From Lysinibacillus capsici (GTDB taxonomy: Bacteria; Bacillota; Bacilli; Bacillales_A; Planococcaceae), in assembly GCF_003367505.1 (NCBI RefSeq), contig NZ_PXXX01000019.1, positions 169,389 through 233,388 on the forward strand: a DNA stretch of 64,000 bases, in the 5' to 3' direction. Of the stretch, positions 37,147 through 45,362 are shown piece after piece. Position numbers and translations under genes: made by a program. How positions within the stretch are numbered: the first letter of the stretch is position 1; every line of letters begins with the position of its first letter. The notes below the pieces were generated by a model. It saw only the letters and a program-made list of their open reading frames with translations. It did no database searches and was not told the origin of the DNA.

Positions 37147-38205
37147 TTGAAAAGACAATTAAATATTCAAAATAGAAAAGTAGATGAAAATTCTCCTTGC
37201 TTCATAATTGCAGAAGCAGGGGTAAATCATAATGGTGATATGAAGTTAGCTATTAAGTTAATTGATGAGGCTAAAAAAGCAGGAGCAGATTGTGTGAAAT
37301 TTCAAACGTTTTCAACTGAGTTTTGTGAAAGCCAATATTCACTAAAGCCTTCATATTTCAATGGAAGAGATTCAGATCAAAACAAATTAGATTTTTCAAA
37401 AGGGCTAGAGTTCAATAAGGATGAATTCAAGATATTAAAACAATATTGCGATGAAGTAGGAATTATTTTCATGTCTATGGCTGCGGATCTTCCTTCTCTA
37501 GAGATACTGGTGGATATAGGGACTCCAGCTATTAAAATTGGCTCCTCAGACACTTTGAATTATCCTCTATTTAAATATTTAGGGCAAACAAAACTTCCAG
37601 TAATTTATTCTACTGGTATTTCTACAATTCAAGATGTCGAGCAAGGCATAAATTATTTGACAGAGAATGGAGTCACGCAGTTAGCAGTTTTACAATGTAC
37701 GTCACAATATCCTGCGCCTATTGAGGATATTAATTTAAAAGTAATGGATACTTACAAGGCTCTATTTAATGTACCTATTGGTCTTTCAGATCACTCCAAG
37801 GGTTTACATATTCCATATGCGGCAGTGGCTAGAGGTGCAAAGATTATTGAGAAACATTTCACTCTTAGTAGAAACTTACCAGGAGTAGATCATATTGCAT
37901 CGATAGAACCCTTTGAGTTAGCAGAAATGGTACAAAATATTAGAGAGATTGAAAAGGCATTAGGCACAGGGATTAAAGAAATTAAGAAAAGTGAAAGTGA
38001 ACATTTACAAAGCATGAGAAAAAGTTTGTTTTCTCTTAGGGACATAAAAAAAGGTGAATATTTCACGTTAGAAAATTTAGGTGCTAAAAGACCTGGTGGG
38101 GGAATTCTACCTACAGAAATAGATAAATTTATCGGGAAATATGCGAAAGTAGATATAAAAGCTGATGAATTTCTGGAATGGGATATGATAGACTATGATC
38201 TTTAA
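37147..38205 (+). CDS. NeuB/LegI-type nonulosonic acid synthase
   Basis: 352 residues. TIM-barrel NeuB domain: IIAEAGVNHNGDMKLA, VKFQTF, LQCTSQYPAP, GLSDHSKG, IIEKHFTLSRNLPGVDH. C-terminal SAF antifreeze-like domain (MRKSLFSLRDIKKGEYF ... RPGGGILP). Condenses PEP with an unphosphorylated D-manno-type hexose. RPGGGI is the NeuB/LegI form; the PseI at 56 kb is a distinct paralogue. It directly follows gmd, and no hydrolysing 2-epimerase (NeuC/LegG) is nearby, so its substrate may be the GDP-mannose-derived amino sugar. TTG 37147 with AAAGGTGAT upstream, preferred over GTG 37138. Overlaps the next gene by 11 nt. Confidence 0.85.
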   Translation: MKRQLNIQNRKVDENSPCFIIAEAGVNHNGDMKLAIKLIDEAKKAGADCVKFQTFSTEFCESQYSLKPSYFNGRDSDQNKLDFSKGLEFNKDEFKILKQYCDEVGIIFMSMAADLPSLEILVDIGTPAIKIGSSDTLNYPLFKYLGQTKLPVIYSTGISTIQDVEQGINYLTENGVTQLAVLQCTSQYPAPIEDINLKVMDTYKALFNVPIGLSDHSKGLHIPYAAVARGAKIIEKHFTLSRNLPGVDHIASIEPFELAEMVQNIREIEKALGTGIKEIKKSESEHLQSMRKSLFSLRDIKKGEYFTLENLGAKRPGGGILPTEIDKFIGKYAKVDIKADEFLEWDMIDYDL

Positions 38206-39259
38206 AATATTTGATTTATCGAGAGAAGATGAATGGAAAAAGCAGTTAGACCTTATTCCAGATCAATTTAAAGATATCTATTATTCACCAGCTTACTACA
38301 AAACATGGAAAGAACATGAGCAAGCAGAGCCTCTTTGTGTTTATGCTGAAAAAGAGGGAGTCAAATTATTGTATCCTTTCTTTAAAAAAGAAATTCAGGG
38401 CTACAATTTAAAAGAGAAGTATTATGATATTCAATCTGCTTACGGTTATGGAGGAGTTATCTCAAATACAAAAGAAATTTCCCAAACATTATTAGTAGAT
38501 TTTAATAAAAAGTTTGACGGATGGTGTAAAGATTCAAACATAGTTGCGGAATTTATTAGAGAAAATCCTTTCTTAAATAATAAAGAACAATATATCAGAG
38601 ATGTTAGTTATATACTTGTTAGAAAGAATGTATATGCAGATTTAACAAATAAAGTTGATTTTGATTTTATAAATAAAAATGCGTATAGAAATATAAAAAA
38701 AGCTCTAAAGTATGGGTTAATAGTTGAGATAGATTCTAATTGTGATAATATTGAAGATTTCCAAAGATTATATACTAAAACATTTCAACGATTAAATATG
38801 AGTAATTTTTATAATTTTCAAGAGAATTACTTTCAAAAATTAAAACCCTTGTTAGGGAACAAAGTGAAATTATTAAATATTAGATATGAAGAGGGAATTA
38901 TAGCTAGTATAGTTCTTTTGGAGGATTCAAATAAAGCTACTTATCATTTGGGAGCATCTGACTTCAATTATGCTAAATATTTCCCCAATGATTTGTTATT
39001 TCATACAATGATTGAATATTCAATTGCAAACAATATTAATTACTTAAGCTTCGGTGGCGGTACTACTAATGATGAACAAGATAGTTTACTCCGTTTTAAA
39101 CGAAAGTATAGTAATTTGGAAAAAGATGTTTATATAGGTAAAAAAGTTCATCATACAGAAATTTATCAAGAGTTATGTAGATTATGGGAACAACAAACCT
39201 CTAGCAAAAATAATAATAAATATAAAAATTTCTTTTTAAAATATAGGATGGATAAATAA
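38195..39259 (+). CDS. FemAB/GNAT-like acyl- or aminoacyltransferase
   Basis: 354 residues. Shape of the FemAB/BioF2-like double-GNAT group: YYSPAYYKTWKEH at the N-terminus, ADLTNKVDFDFINKNAYRNIKKALKYGL as the linker-like N-acyltransferase element, GIIASIVLLEDSNKATYHLGAS and SFGGGTTNDEQDSLLRFKRKYS at the end. Such proteins add amino acids or acyl groups to amino functions. Within this module it could modify the 4-amino (later C7) group of the sugar. Substrate unknown. Overlaps the NeuB-like gene, so co-translated. Confidence 0.65.
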   Translation: MIFKIFDLSREDEWKKQLDLIPDQFKDIYYSPAYYKTWKEHEQAEPLCVYAEKEGVKLLYPFFKKEIQGYNLKEKYYDIQSAYGYGGVISNTKEISQTLLVDFNKKFDGWCKDSNIVAEFIRENPFLNNKEQYIRDVSYILVRKNVYADLTNKVDFDFINKNAYRNIKKALKYGLIVEIDSNCDNIEDFQRLYTKTFQRLNMSNFYNFQENYFQKLKPLLGNKVKLLNIRYEEGIIASIVLLEDSNKATYHLGASDFNYAKYFPNDLLFHTMIEYSIANNINYLSFGGGTTNDEQDSLLRFKRKYSNLEKDVYIGKKVHHTEIYQELCRLWEQQTSSKNNNKYKNFFLKYRMDK

Positions 39260-39260
39260 T

Positions 39261-39914
39261 ATGAAATTAGTGTTCGTTGTTGGAGATAGCGGTGGAGATT
39301 ATTTTGCAATTGAGCAAGCAAATAAAAATAATTTAATTAAAACTGAAATAGTAAAAGTTCTTACAAACAGTATTAATTCAAAAGCTTTAAGTTATCACTT
39401 AACAAATTATTCCTCTCAGGATATATTTGTAGAAAAAAATAAAGAAGAATTTTTTCATAAAAGTATTGAAATCTTAAAGAAAGTAGAATTCGATTATATT
39501 ATTTTAAGCGGTTTTAAATATATATTACCGGATTATTTTGTAAAAGAATATGAAGATAAGATTTTGAATTCTCACCATTCAGTACTTCCATCTCATCCTG
39601 GATTATTTTTAAAAGAAATGCTTGTACAGTCAGATGACTTATTTCTTGGTGCTACAATACACTTTGTTGATAAGGGAGTGGATACTGGGAAAAAAATATC
39701 ACAAGCAACATTCCCTAATTATGGAATGAATAAATTTGATGATATTTTAAAACGATATCGTTTTGTACAAGATGTATTAATTGTAGATACTATAAAAAAA
39801 TTAATGAAACATGAAAATAAGAAAGAATCAGTGAGATATTACAATGAGATTTTATTTAACCCCAAGGTAGATAAAGAAATTATTGAATATTTTTGGAGGG
39901 TGAATTTTGGATAA
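39261..39914 (+). CDS. Formyltransferase-like protein (PurN/sugar N-formyltransferase fold)
   Basis: 217 residues. YIILSGFKYILPDYFV, NSHHSVLPSHPGLFL and IHFVDKGVDTGKKIS correspond to the folate-dependent formyltransferase core: the usual N-H-P-LLP-PG string appears as NSHHSVLPSHPG, and the catalytic Asp lies in VDTG. May N-formylate a 4-amino-4,6-dideoxy sugar (N-formylperosamine is known from other bacteria) or its nonulosonate. The central Asn-His pairing differs slightly from classic N-formyltransferases, so activity is not certain. Confidence 0.65.
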   Translation: MKLVFVVGDSGGDYFAIEQANKNNLIKTEIVKVLTNSINSKALSYHLTNYSSQDIFVEKNKEEFFHKSIEILKKVEFDYIILSGFKYILPDYFVKEYEDKILNSHHSVLPSHPGLFLKEMLVQSDDLFLGATIHFVDKGVDTGKKISQATFPNYGMNKFDDILKRYRFVQDVLIVDTIKKLMKHENKKESVRYYNEILFNPKVDKEIIEYFWRVNFG

Positions 39915-40788
39915 ACTATATGTTAGTAGTGGAGCCTTTAAAAGTAATGATATCCATGAAATAATAAAAAAATTTAAAAATACAGGGTTAAGAAATTTTG
40001 AAATGACAGCAGGTTTAAATTATCAGGAGGACTTAATTGATATTTTACTACAGCAAAAAGATGATATGAATCTCTTAGTTCATAATTATTTCCCCCCCCC
40101 AGAGGTTTCTTTTGTATTGAACTTAGGCTCCAATAATGAAACTATCAAGAATAAAAGCCTTGATTTATGTAAACAAGCAATCATGTTAACTGCAAAACTA
40201 GGTGGCGAATTTTATGCAGTTCACTGTGGCTTTGCATTCGATGCTGATGGAAGACACTTGGGGAATAAATCTCAGATGGAACTTCCCAGAATCCCATTAA
40301 ACGAGGCATTAACTAATTTTGTTAATAATTTAAGAGAATTAGTAGAATTTGCAGCTATTCAAAATGTAAAGCTTGCCATAGAAAACAATGTTTTAGCGGA
40401 ATTTGGATTAATTGATGGAGAAAACCATTTATGTTTAGGGACAGATTCAAAAGGATTAAAAGAAATCTTTGATCTTGTAAATCACGAGAACTTATACTTA
40501 TTACTTGATTTAGGTCATGCAAAAGTAAATGAAAATACATTAAACGCGCCAATTCAAGAAATAATTGATGAACTAGGGGATTATATAATTGGTATACACG
40601 TTAGCGATAATGATGGGTATTATGATACAAATTCAAAATTAACTGAAGTATCTACTGTTTTACAATTTTTAAAACCATTTAAAGATAAGTATATTGTTTT
40701 AGAAGTATATAATTTAGAAAAAGAAGAAATTTTTCAACAAATTGATCTTATTAAATCCTTTTTAGCAGAAGAGGTGAACCGCAATTAA
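39907..40788 (+). CDS. Sugar phosphate isomerase/epimerase-like TIM-barrel protein
   Basis: 293 residues of the xylose-isomerase-like AP-endonuclease 2 fold: FEMTAGLNYQEDL, LGGEFYAVHCGFAF, LAIENNVLAEF (metal Glu), LLLDLGHAKVN (metal Asp/His) and IGIHVSDNDG. Metal-binding residues look intact, so probably an active isomerase, epimerase or hydrolase on a free sugar. A run of nine C at 40092-40100 encodes part of FPPP at codons 62-65; a one-base slip would truncate the protein. TTG start at 39907, GGAGGG upstream, overlapping the previous gene. Confidence 0.7.
   Translation: MDKLYVSSGAFKSNDIHEIIKKFKNTGLRNFEMTAGLNYQEDLIDILLQQKDDMNLLVHNYFPPPEVSFVLNLGSNNETIKNKSLDLCKQAIMLTAKLGGEFYAVHCGFAFDADGRHLGNKSQMELPRIPLNEALTNFVNNLRELVEFAAIQNVKLAIENNVLAEFGLIDGENHLCLGTDSKGLKEIFDLVNHENLYLLLDLGHAKVNENTLNAPIQEIIDELGDYIIGIHVSDNDGYYDTNSKLTEVSTVLQFLKPFKDKYIVLEVYNLEKEEIFQQIDLIKSFLAEEVNRN
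40092..40100 (+). repeat. C9 homopolymer tract inside a glycan gene
   Basis: Nine consecutive C in a stretch otherwise below 35% GC, within codons 62-65 of the TIM-barrel gene. Currently in frame. Such poly-C/G tracts drive slipped-strand phase variation in Campylobacter flagellar glycan genes. Confidence 0.8.
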
Positions 40789-41494
40789 TAAAGTTAAATA
40801 TATTGCAATTATTCCTGCGCGTAAAGGAAGTAAAAGGTTGCCCAATAAAAATATTAAAAATTTGAATGGTCGCCCATTAATTGAGTGGACAATAGAGGCT
40901 GCAAAAAATAGTCGATATATCGAAGAGGTTCTTGTGTCTACAAATAGCGAAGTTATTATGGAAATATCTGAGAAAATGCAAGCATCTGCACCTTTTAAGA
41001 GACCAGAGGAACTAAGTACAGATGTAGCGACTACTGTAGAAGTTTTAGAACATGCTATCAAATTCTATGAAAAAAAATATATGAAAGAAATAGAGAATAT
41101 AATTTTATTGCAACCCACTTCTCCTTTGAGAACTTCTCATGATATTGATAATGCAATTCAATATTATGAGGAAAAAGGTGCTAATGGAGTCATATCTGTT
41201 TCAGAATGTGATCATTCTCCATTGTGGGCTAATAAACTCCCAGAAGATATGTCTTTAGATAATTTTATGAATGATAAATATAAAAATATTAGAAGTCAGG
41301 ATCTTCCAACTTATTATCGTTTAAATGGTGCGATATATATTTGGAATAAAAAATGTTTCTTAGAAGAGAAACAATACTTTTTAAAAGAGAAAACATATGC
41401 ATTTTTAATGAATAAAAAAAATGGAATTGATATCGACGATGAACTAGATTTTTTAATTGCACAAACAATAATGAAACATAATTCAAATCATTAA
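40784..41494 (+). CDS. CMP-nonulosonic acid cytidylyltransferase (NeuA/LegF-like), ATT start
   Basis: About 236 residues. The conserved nucleotide-binding start IAIIPARKGSKRLPNKNIK must be translated, but no ATG, GTG or TTG occurs in frame between the upstream stop at 40775 and this motif. ATT 40784 has GAGGTG 7 nt upstream and overlaps the previous stop (ATTAA), so I take ATT as the start. Downstream: LLQPTSPLRTSHDID, FKRPEELSTDVATT, RLNGAIYIWNK and GIDIDDELDF complete the family. Activates the product of the NeuB-like synthase with CTP. Distinct from the PseF at 54.6 kb. Confidence 0.88.
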   Translation: MNKVKYIAIIPARKGSKRLPNKNIKNLNGRPLIEWTIEAAKNSRYIEEVLVSTNSEVIMEISEKMQASAPFKRPEELSTDVATTVEVLEHAIKFYEKKYMKEIENIILLQPTSPLRTSHDIDNAIQYYEEKGANGVISVSECDHSPLWANKLPEDMSLDNFMNDKYKNIRSQDLPTYYRLNGAIYIWNKKCFLEEKQYFLKEKTYAFLMNKKNGIDIDDELDFLIAQTIMKHNSNH

Positions 41495-41511
41495 AAGGGG
41501 GTAAGTGAAAT

Positions 41512-42486
41512 TTGAAGTTTGTATTGCTTTCTGGGGGGTCAGGTACTCGACTTTGGCCATTGTCTAATGAAGATAGACCAAAACAATTTGTGAAAATATT
41601 ACCGGCTGAAAATGGTCAATTAGAATCGATGTTACAAAGAACGTTTAGGCAATTATCAAAACTTGTGCAGAGGGAAGATATAATAGTTGCAGCAAATGAA
41701 AAGCAAGTGGATTATATTAACGAACAAATTGGACAAGTAAATATCGTTGTAGAACCTTGTGGAAGAGATACATATGGTGCTATTTTATTGGCTAGTACAT
41801 ATGCCTTGGATTTAGGGGCAAAAGAAGATGAGTATATCGCTTTTATTTCGGTTGATACTTATGCAGAGGATCGATTTTTTAAAGAAATTGTTAAGATGCC
41901 AAATAAGCTTGAACAAACTGATGGAAAGTTAGGTTTGATTGGAGTGGTACCACAATTTCCAACATCAAAATACGGTTATATTGTACCTGATGAAGAGGAG
42001 AATTTCTTTAAAGTAAATAGTTTTGCCGAAAAACCTGCTAAAGACCTTGCTGTAGAGCTCTTACAAAAGGGAGCGGTATGGAATAGTGGTGTGTTCGTTA
42101 TTAAAATTCAAGAGATATTAAAAAATATAGAAATCAATCATTTTCCAACATCCTATCAAGAATTGAAGAGTAGTTTTCATTTATTACCAAAAAACAGTTT
42201 TGATTACGAATTCACAGAAAAATGTAGTAGCATTTATTGTAAAAAGTTTGATGGCTTATGGAAGGATATTGGTACTTGGGAAAGCTTATTAGAGGAAATC
42301 CCCCAGTCAATCATAGGAAAAGCTCAAGTCAGTCAGGATACAAATAATACATATATTATTAATGAAACGAAAATTCCTATAAATGTAGTTGGAATCTCAA
42401 ATGCAATTATTGTTGTAAATGAACATGGTATTTTTATAACTGAGCAAGGAAAAAGTGAACAAATAAAGAAAATGCTATCGTTTTAA
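41512..42486 (+). CDS. manC: Mannose-1-phosphate guanylyltransferase (ManC, single-domain)
   Basis: 324 residues. LLSGGSGTRLWPLSNEDRPKQFVKI is the pyrophosphorylase signature (split motif), FISVDTYAED, GLIGVVPQFPTSKYGYI, SFAEKPAKDLA, GAVWNSGVFVI and GLWKDIGTWESL follow. It lacks the C-terminal isomerase cupin that bifunctional ManC carries; that cupin occurs fused to CBS domains at 34.2 kb. Provides GDP-mannose for gmd. TTG start at 41512 with AAAGGGGG upstream. Last gene of the module. Confidence 0.92.
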   Translation: MKFVLLSGGSGTRLWPLSNEDRPKQFVKILPAENGQLESMLQRTFRQLSKLVQREDIIVAANEKQVDYINEQIGQVNIVVEPCGRDTYGAILLASTYALDLGAKEDEYIAFISVDTYAEDRFFKEIVKMPNKLEQTDGKLGLIGVVPQFPTSKYGYIVPDEEENFFKVNSFAEKPAKDLAVELLQKGAVWNSGVFVIKIQEILKNIEINHFPTSYQELKSSFHLLPKNSFDYEFTEKCSSIYCKKFDGLWKDIGTWESLLEEIPQSIIGKAQVSQDTNNTYIINETKIPINVVGISNAIIVVNEHGIFITEQGKSEQIKKMLSF

Positions 42487-42940
42487 TTTTCAAATTACAT
42501 TAATCAGAAGGTTCTTAGACGATAAGGGAAATAGATTATGGATATATATATGGCTGTTAGTGTTCTCTGTTTAGATTTTGAAAAATATGACCATACGTTC
42601 TTTAACTTGAGAAATTTATATAGTCTTTTAAATGTAAATAATCCAAGGAGTACGCAGATTTAAGCATATAGGGTTTAGTTTAGTGGTAATGGGGAATTCA
42701 TATAAATGACTCTCTGGAATTCTTTGAATTAACTTAAAACAAAAGAAATTATTATGACTGAAGGCTTAATTATTGAAAGAATGTATTCCTTCTCTTTTGC
42801 CTATAATTAATAAAAAAATGGGGTCATTTAAAAGTAATGCAGTCGAAAAAAGCCGTGAACTGTATAAGAACTCCCTTCACTTCAAATGAATTAAACGTAA
42901 GACTGAACTAAAATACAAATAGATAGGGGTCTAATACATA
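42487..42940. other. 454-base gap with no intact gene, probably decayed DNA
   Basis: Very AT-rich. One short open stretch (ATG 42538 to TAA 42661, MDIYMAVSVLCLDFEKYD...) lacks a ribosome binding site; its start is faintly like a family 2 glycosyltransferase beginning but too short to call. Other frames are broken. No terminator hairpin after manC was found. Confidence 0.5.
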
Positions 42941-44740
42941 ATGAGTTTAAAAAGTACAATTCATATTGAAAAAGAAACCAGTAGTATCATTTGTTTTCTG
43001 AGAAATAGCGATAAAATAAATGTTTGGGGTACGGGTAATTTATTTAATGTTATAAACGAGTATTTTGATTTTACTTTGTTAAGTAAAGTGAATTGCTTTA
43101 TTGAAACGTCTCCAAACAAGACCTCTTTTCTAGATAGACCAGTAATTGATATATATACTTTCATAGCAAATAAAAGAGAAATAGAAATTTTGATATGTTC
43201 TTCTTATAAAGATGAAATAATCGAGAAATTAAAAAGTATTAATGCTGAAGTCTTAATTAAAGTCTATATAGCTGATGAATTACTTAGTGAAATTCCACTT
43301 AGTAGGTATCAAAAAGGGTTTTACCAATTTTTAAATAATGATTCTACTTTATTGCAAGAAACAATAAATGGTAAAAAAATAGGGATATACATCCATCATT
43401 GGAAAGGATGGATAGCCCCTTACTATTGTTTAGCACTGGGAATTCTTTTGAAGAAAAAGGGTATGGATGTACGATTTATTTTTGAAGATATTAACGATAA
43501 ATTATCAATCGACTTTGAGAAATACGAAAGAGAAATTAGGATTCTATTGGAAAAGATAAAAATTGACTGGGGTATACCATACGATTCACTAAGTGAAATA
43601 ACTGGAGAAAGTCTAACTGTCCAACAAACTGAAGAAATAAATAGTGTTATTGATTTTAGCATGATTTCTTATACACGAAAAGTATTGGATTATAATGAAA
43701 AAGAATTGGAAGTTTATAAAAAAATAAAAATTAATTTATATACTTTAGCGGAGAAATTTAACCATTACTTTGAAATTAACAAATTTGATACTGTTTTTGC
43801 GATAACTAATTTACATTATTCGTTAGGGTGTATTGAAAAAATTTGTTCTGGTAAAAATATACACACTACATCTGCTGAATTAATGAGGGGCGGATTTTCT
43901 TATTCTATAACGGGACCAGCAGTTCAACAAAATGATATTTCAATAGTGATAAATTTATTGAACGAAGAAGAAAAAAAACGTTTGTTAAGGGTTTCGGAAG
44001 AATATTTAAGTATTGAAATTGGTAATGAATTTAAAAGAATAATAAAAAACGAATATGTTTTAATACCTTTAAATATTTTTTGGGATAGTGCAGCATACGC
44101 TAATAACGATATTTTTAATAACAATATTTGGGAATGGTTAAATAAAACTATTAGTTTTATTTTAAAAAATACAAATTTAAGCATTGTAGTGAGACAACAT
44201 CCACATGAGGAAGTTTTTCAAACAGGAAATGATTTAAAGAAATATTTAATAGAGGAGTTTGGCGAGGAAGAACGTTTTATTTTTATTGGTTGCAAAGAAA
44301 ATATTTCCTCGTATAATTTGGTTAAATTTTCAAAAATTGTACTTCCGAATACTTCAACAATCGGTTTGGAATCGATTTGCATGGGGAAAACAGTTATTAC
44401 TAAATCGTGTGTTTATTATGCCGATTCAAATTTTTGTGTTGTCTCAAAATCTGAAAACGATTACTATAGTAATATTCTGGAATTTTCCAATAAAGATATT
44501 CAATTTCCTGATGACAACTTAAAGCTTGCAAAGTTATATCTTGCTTTAAGTTTATTAAATCGCATAAAGACTAAATTTACTCATCATTATTCACATATGG
44601 ACTCATGGTTGAGTAAAGAATCATTAGAAACATTGGAAAAAGAATGTGAATATAACGGGGTTTTTGATGTATTTTTAAAAAGAATTCCAGCACTTTATAC
44701 TCAAATCAATAATAATATTATTGATAATAACTACAAATGA
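42941..44740 (+). CDS. Putative two-domain glycosyltransferase with N-terminal PglD-like Rossmann module
   Basis: 599 residues, no membrane segment. Residues about 22-115: small nucleotide-binding-like module (KINVWGTGNLFNVINEYF, then ILICSSYKDEIIEKL). The same module ends both GT8 proteins downstream. From about 145: IGIYIHHWKGWIAPYYCLALGILLKKKGMDVRFIFED begins a GT-B-like fold; toward the end VVRQHPHEE, FIFIGCKENISSYNLV and VLPNTSTIGLESICMGKTVI look like the donor-binding half of capsule/Kdo-type transferases. I infer a sugar transferase acting on the flagellin glycan; acceptor and donor unknown. Ribosome binding site is weak (ATAGGGG). Confidence 0.55.
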   Translation: MSLKSTIHIEKETSSIICFLRNSDKINVWGTGNLFNVINEYFDFTLLSKVNCFIETSPNKTSFLDRPVIDIYTFIANKREIEILICSSYKDEIIEKLKSINAEVLIKVYIADELLSEIPLSRYQKGFYQFLNNDSTLLQETINGKKIGIYIHHWKGWIAPYYCLALGILLKKKGMDVRFIFEDINDKLSIDFEKYEREIRILLEKIKIDWGIPYDSLSEITGESLTVQQTEEINSVIDFSMISYTRKVLDYNEKELEVYKKIKINLYTLAEKFNHYFEINKFDTVFAITNLHYSLGCIEKICSGKNIHTTSAELMRGGFSYSITGPAVQQNDISIVINLLNEEEKKRLLRVSEEYLSIEIGNEFKRIIKNEYVLIPLNIFWDSAAYANNDIFNNNIWEWLNKTISFILKNTNLSIVVRQHPHEEVFQTGNDLKKYLIEEFGEEERFIFIGCKENISSYNLVKFSKIVLPNTSTIGLESICMGKTVITKSCVYYADSNFCVVSKSENDYYSNILEFSNKDIQFPDDNLKLAKLYLALSLLNRIKTKFTHHYSHMDSWLSKESLETLEKECEYNGVFDVFLKRIPALYTQINNNIIDNNYK

Positions 44741-45362
44741 ACATTTTAATTACAAATATTCCTAAGATATTTCTTCATTAAATCTATTTAAAGACCATAA
44801 TAAAATATATATTGTTTGTTGTATCTGCATAGAGAATCCTTACCCCTCTAATTTTTTTACAAAAGCATTGCAAGCGTAAAAGAGATGCCATATAAATAAC
44901 ATAAAAATAGATGTACAAATAGCACAAGTCTCTGGTACAACCAATCGTTTCAGAAGTACTTTATAATAATTTAAAAACCGTTTGATTGATAGTTGATGAT
45001 TATCCAAATAAGAATTTTCTCTTCTATTAGCCCCCTATGTGTTTTAAGATACAGTCCATATGCTTAGAATTTTAGGATTAAAGATGTCAATACTGCAAGA
45101 CGACACATTTCTGCTTTTTCAAATCTTCAAGGCGAAACACTATATAAGTTTCTCAATATGATTACATTAGAAAATCTTTCGCTTACTAATGGGTGCCGTG
45201 AGGATTCAAAAAAGAAAGGACTCTTTTTGAGTGTGTTGATGACATGTAAATATCAAGTTAAACTTTTAATGATTGTGTCCAGATTTTAATGTATATAATT
45301 AGGAATGGATTTTGTCTCGTTGGGCCAAATTTAAATAATATAAAAATTTTTCGGAGGATAAT
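44741..45362. other. 622-base gap with decayed coding remnants
   Basis: No intact gene. One frame reads LFKDHNKIYIVCCICIENPYPSN before a stop, and another, near 45100-45290, is open for about 60 codons (..FSNLQGETLYKFLNMITLEN..CREDSKKKGL..). They look like pieces of degraded genes, possibly a glycosyltransferase and a transposase, but I cannot name either. A good GGAGGA ribosome binding site for the next gene lies at the end. Confidence 0.45.

Noticed and set aside
34212-41494. A standard legionaminic acid pathway
   Set aside because: No UDP/GDP-GlcNAc 4,6-dehydratase of LegB type and no LegG-type hydrolysing 2-epimerase here; Gmd and a perosamine-type aminotransferase are present instead.
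41530-41537. G6 run at the start of manC as a second contingency tract
   Set aside because: It encodes the conserved SGGSG nucleotide-binding loop, so base choice is constrained by the protein; six G is short for slippage.
45080-45290. Transposase of a named IS family
   Set aside because: The open piece is too short and I could not match it to DDE motifs or terminal inverted repeats.
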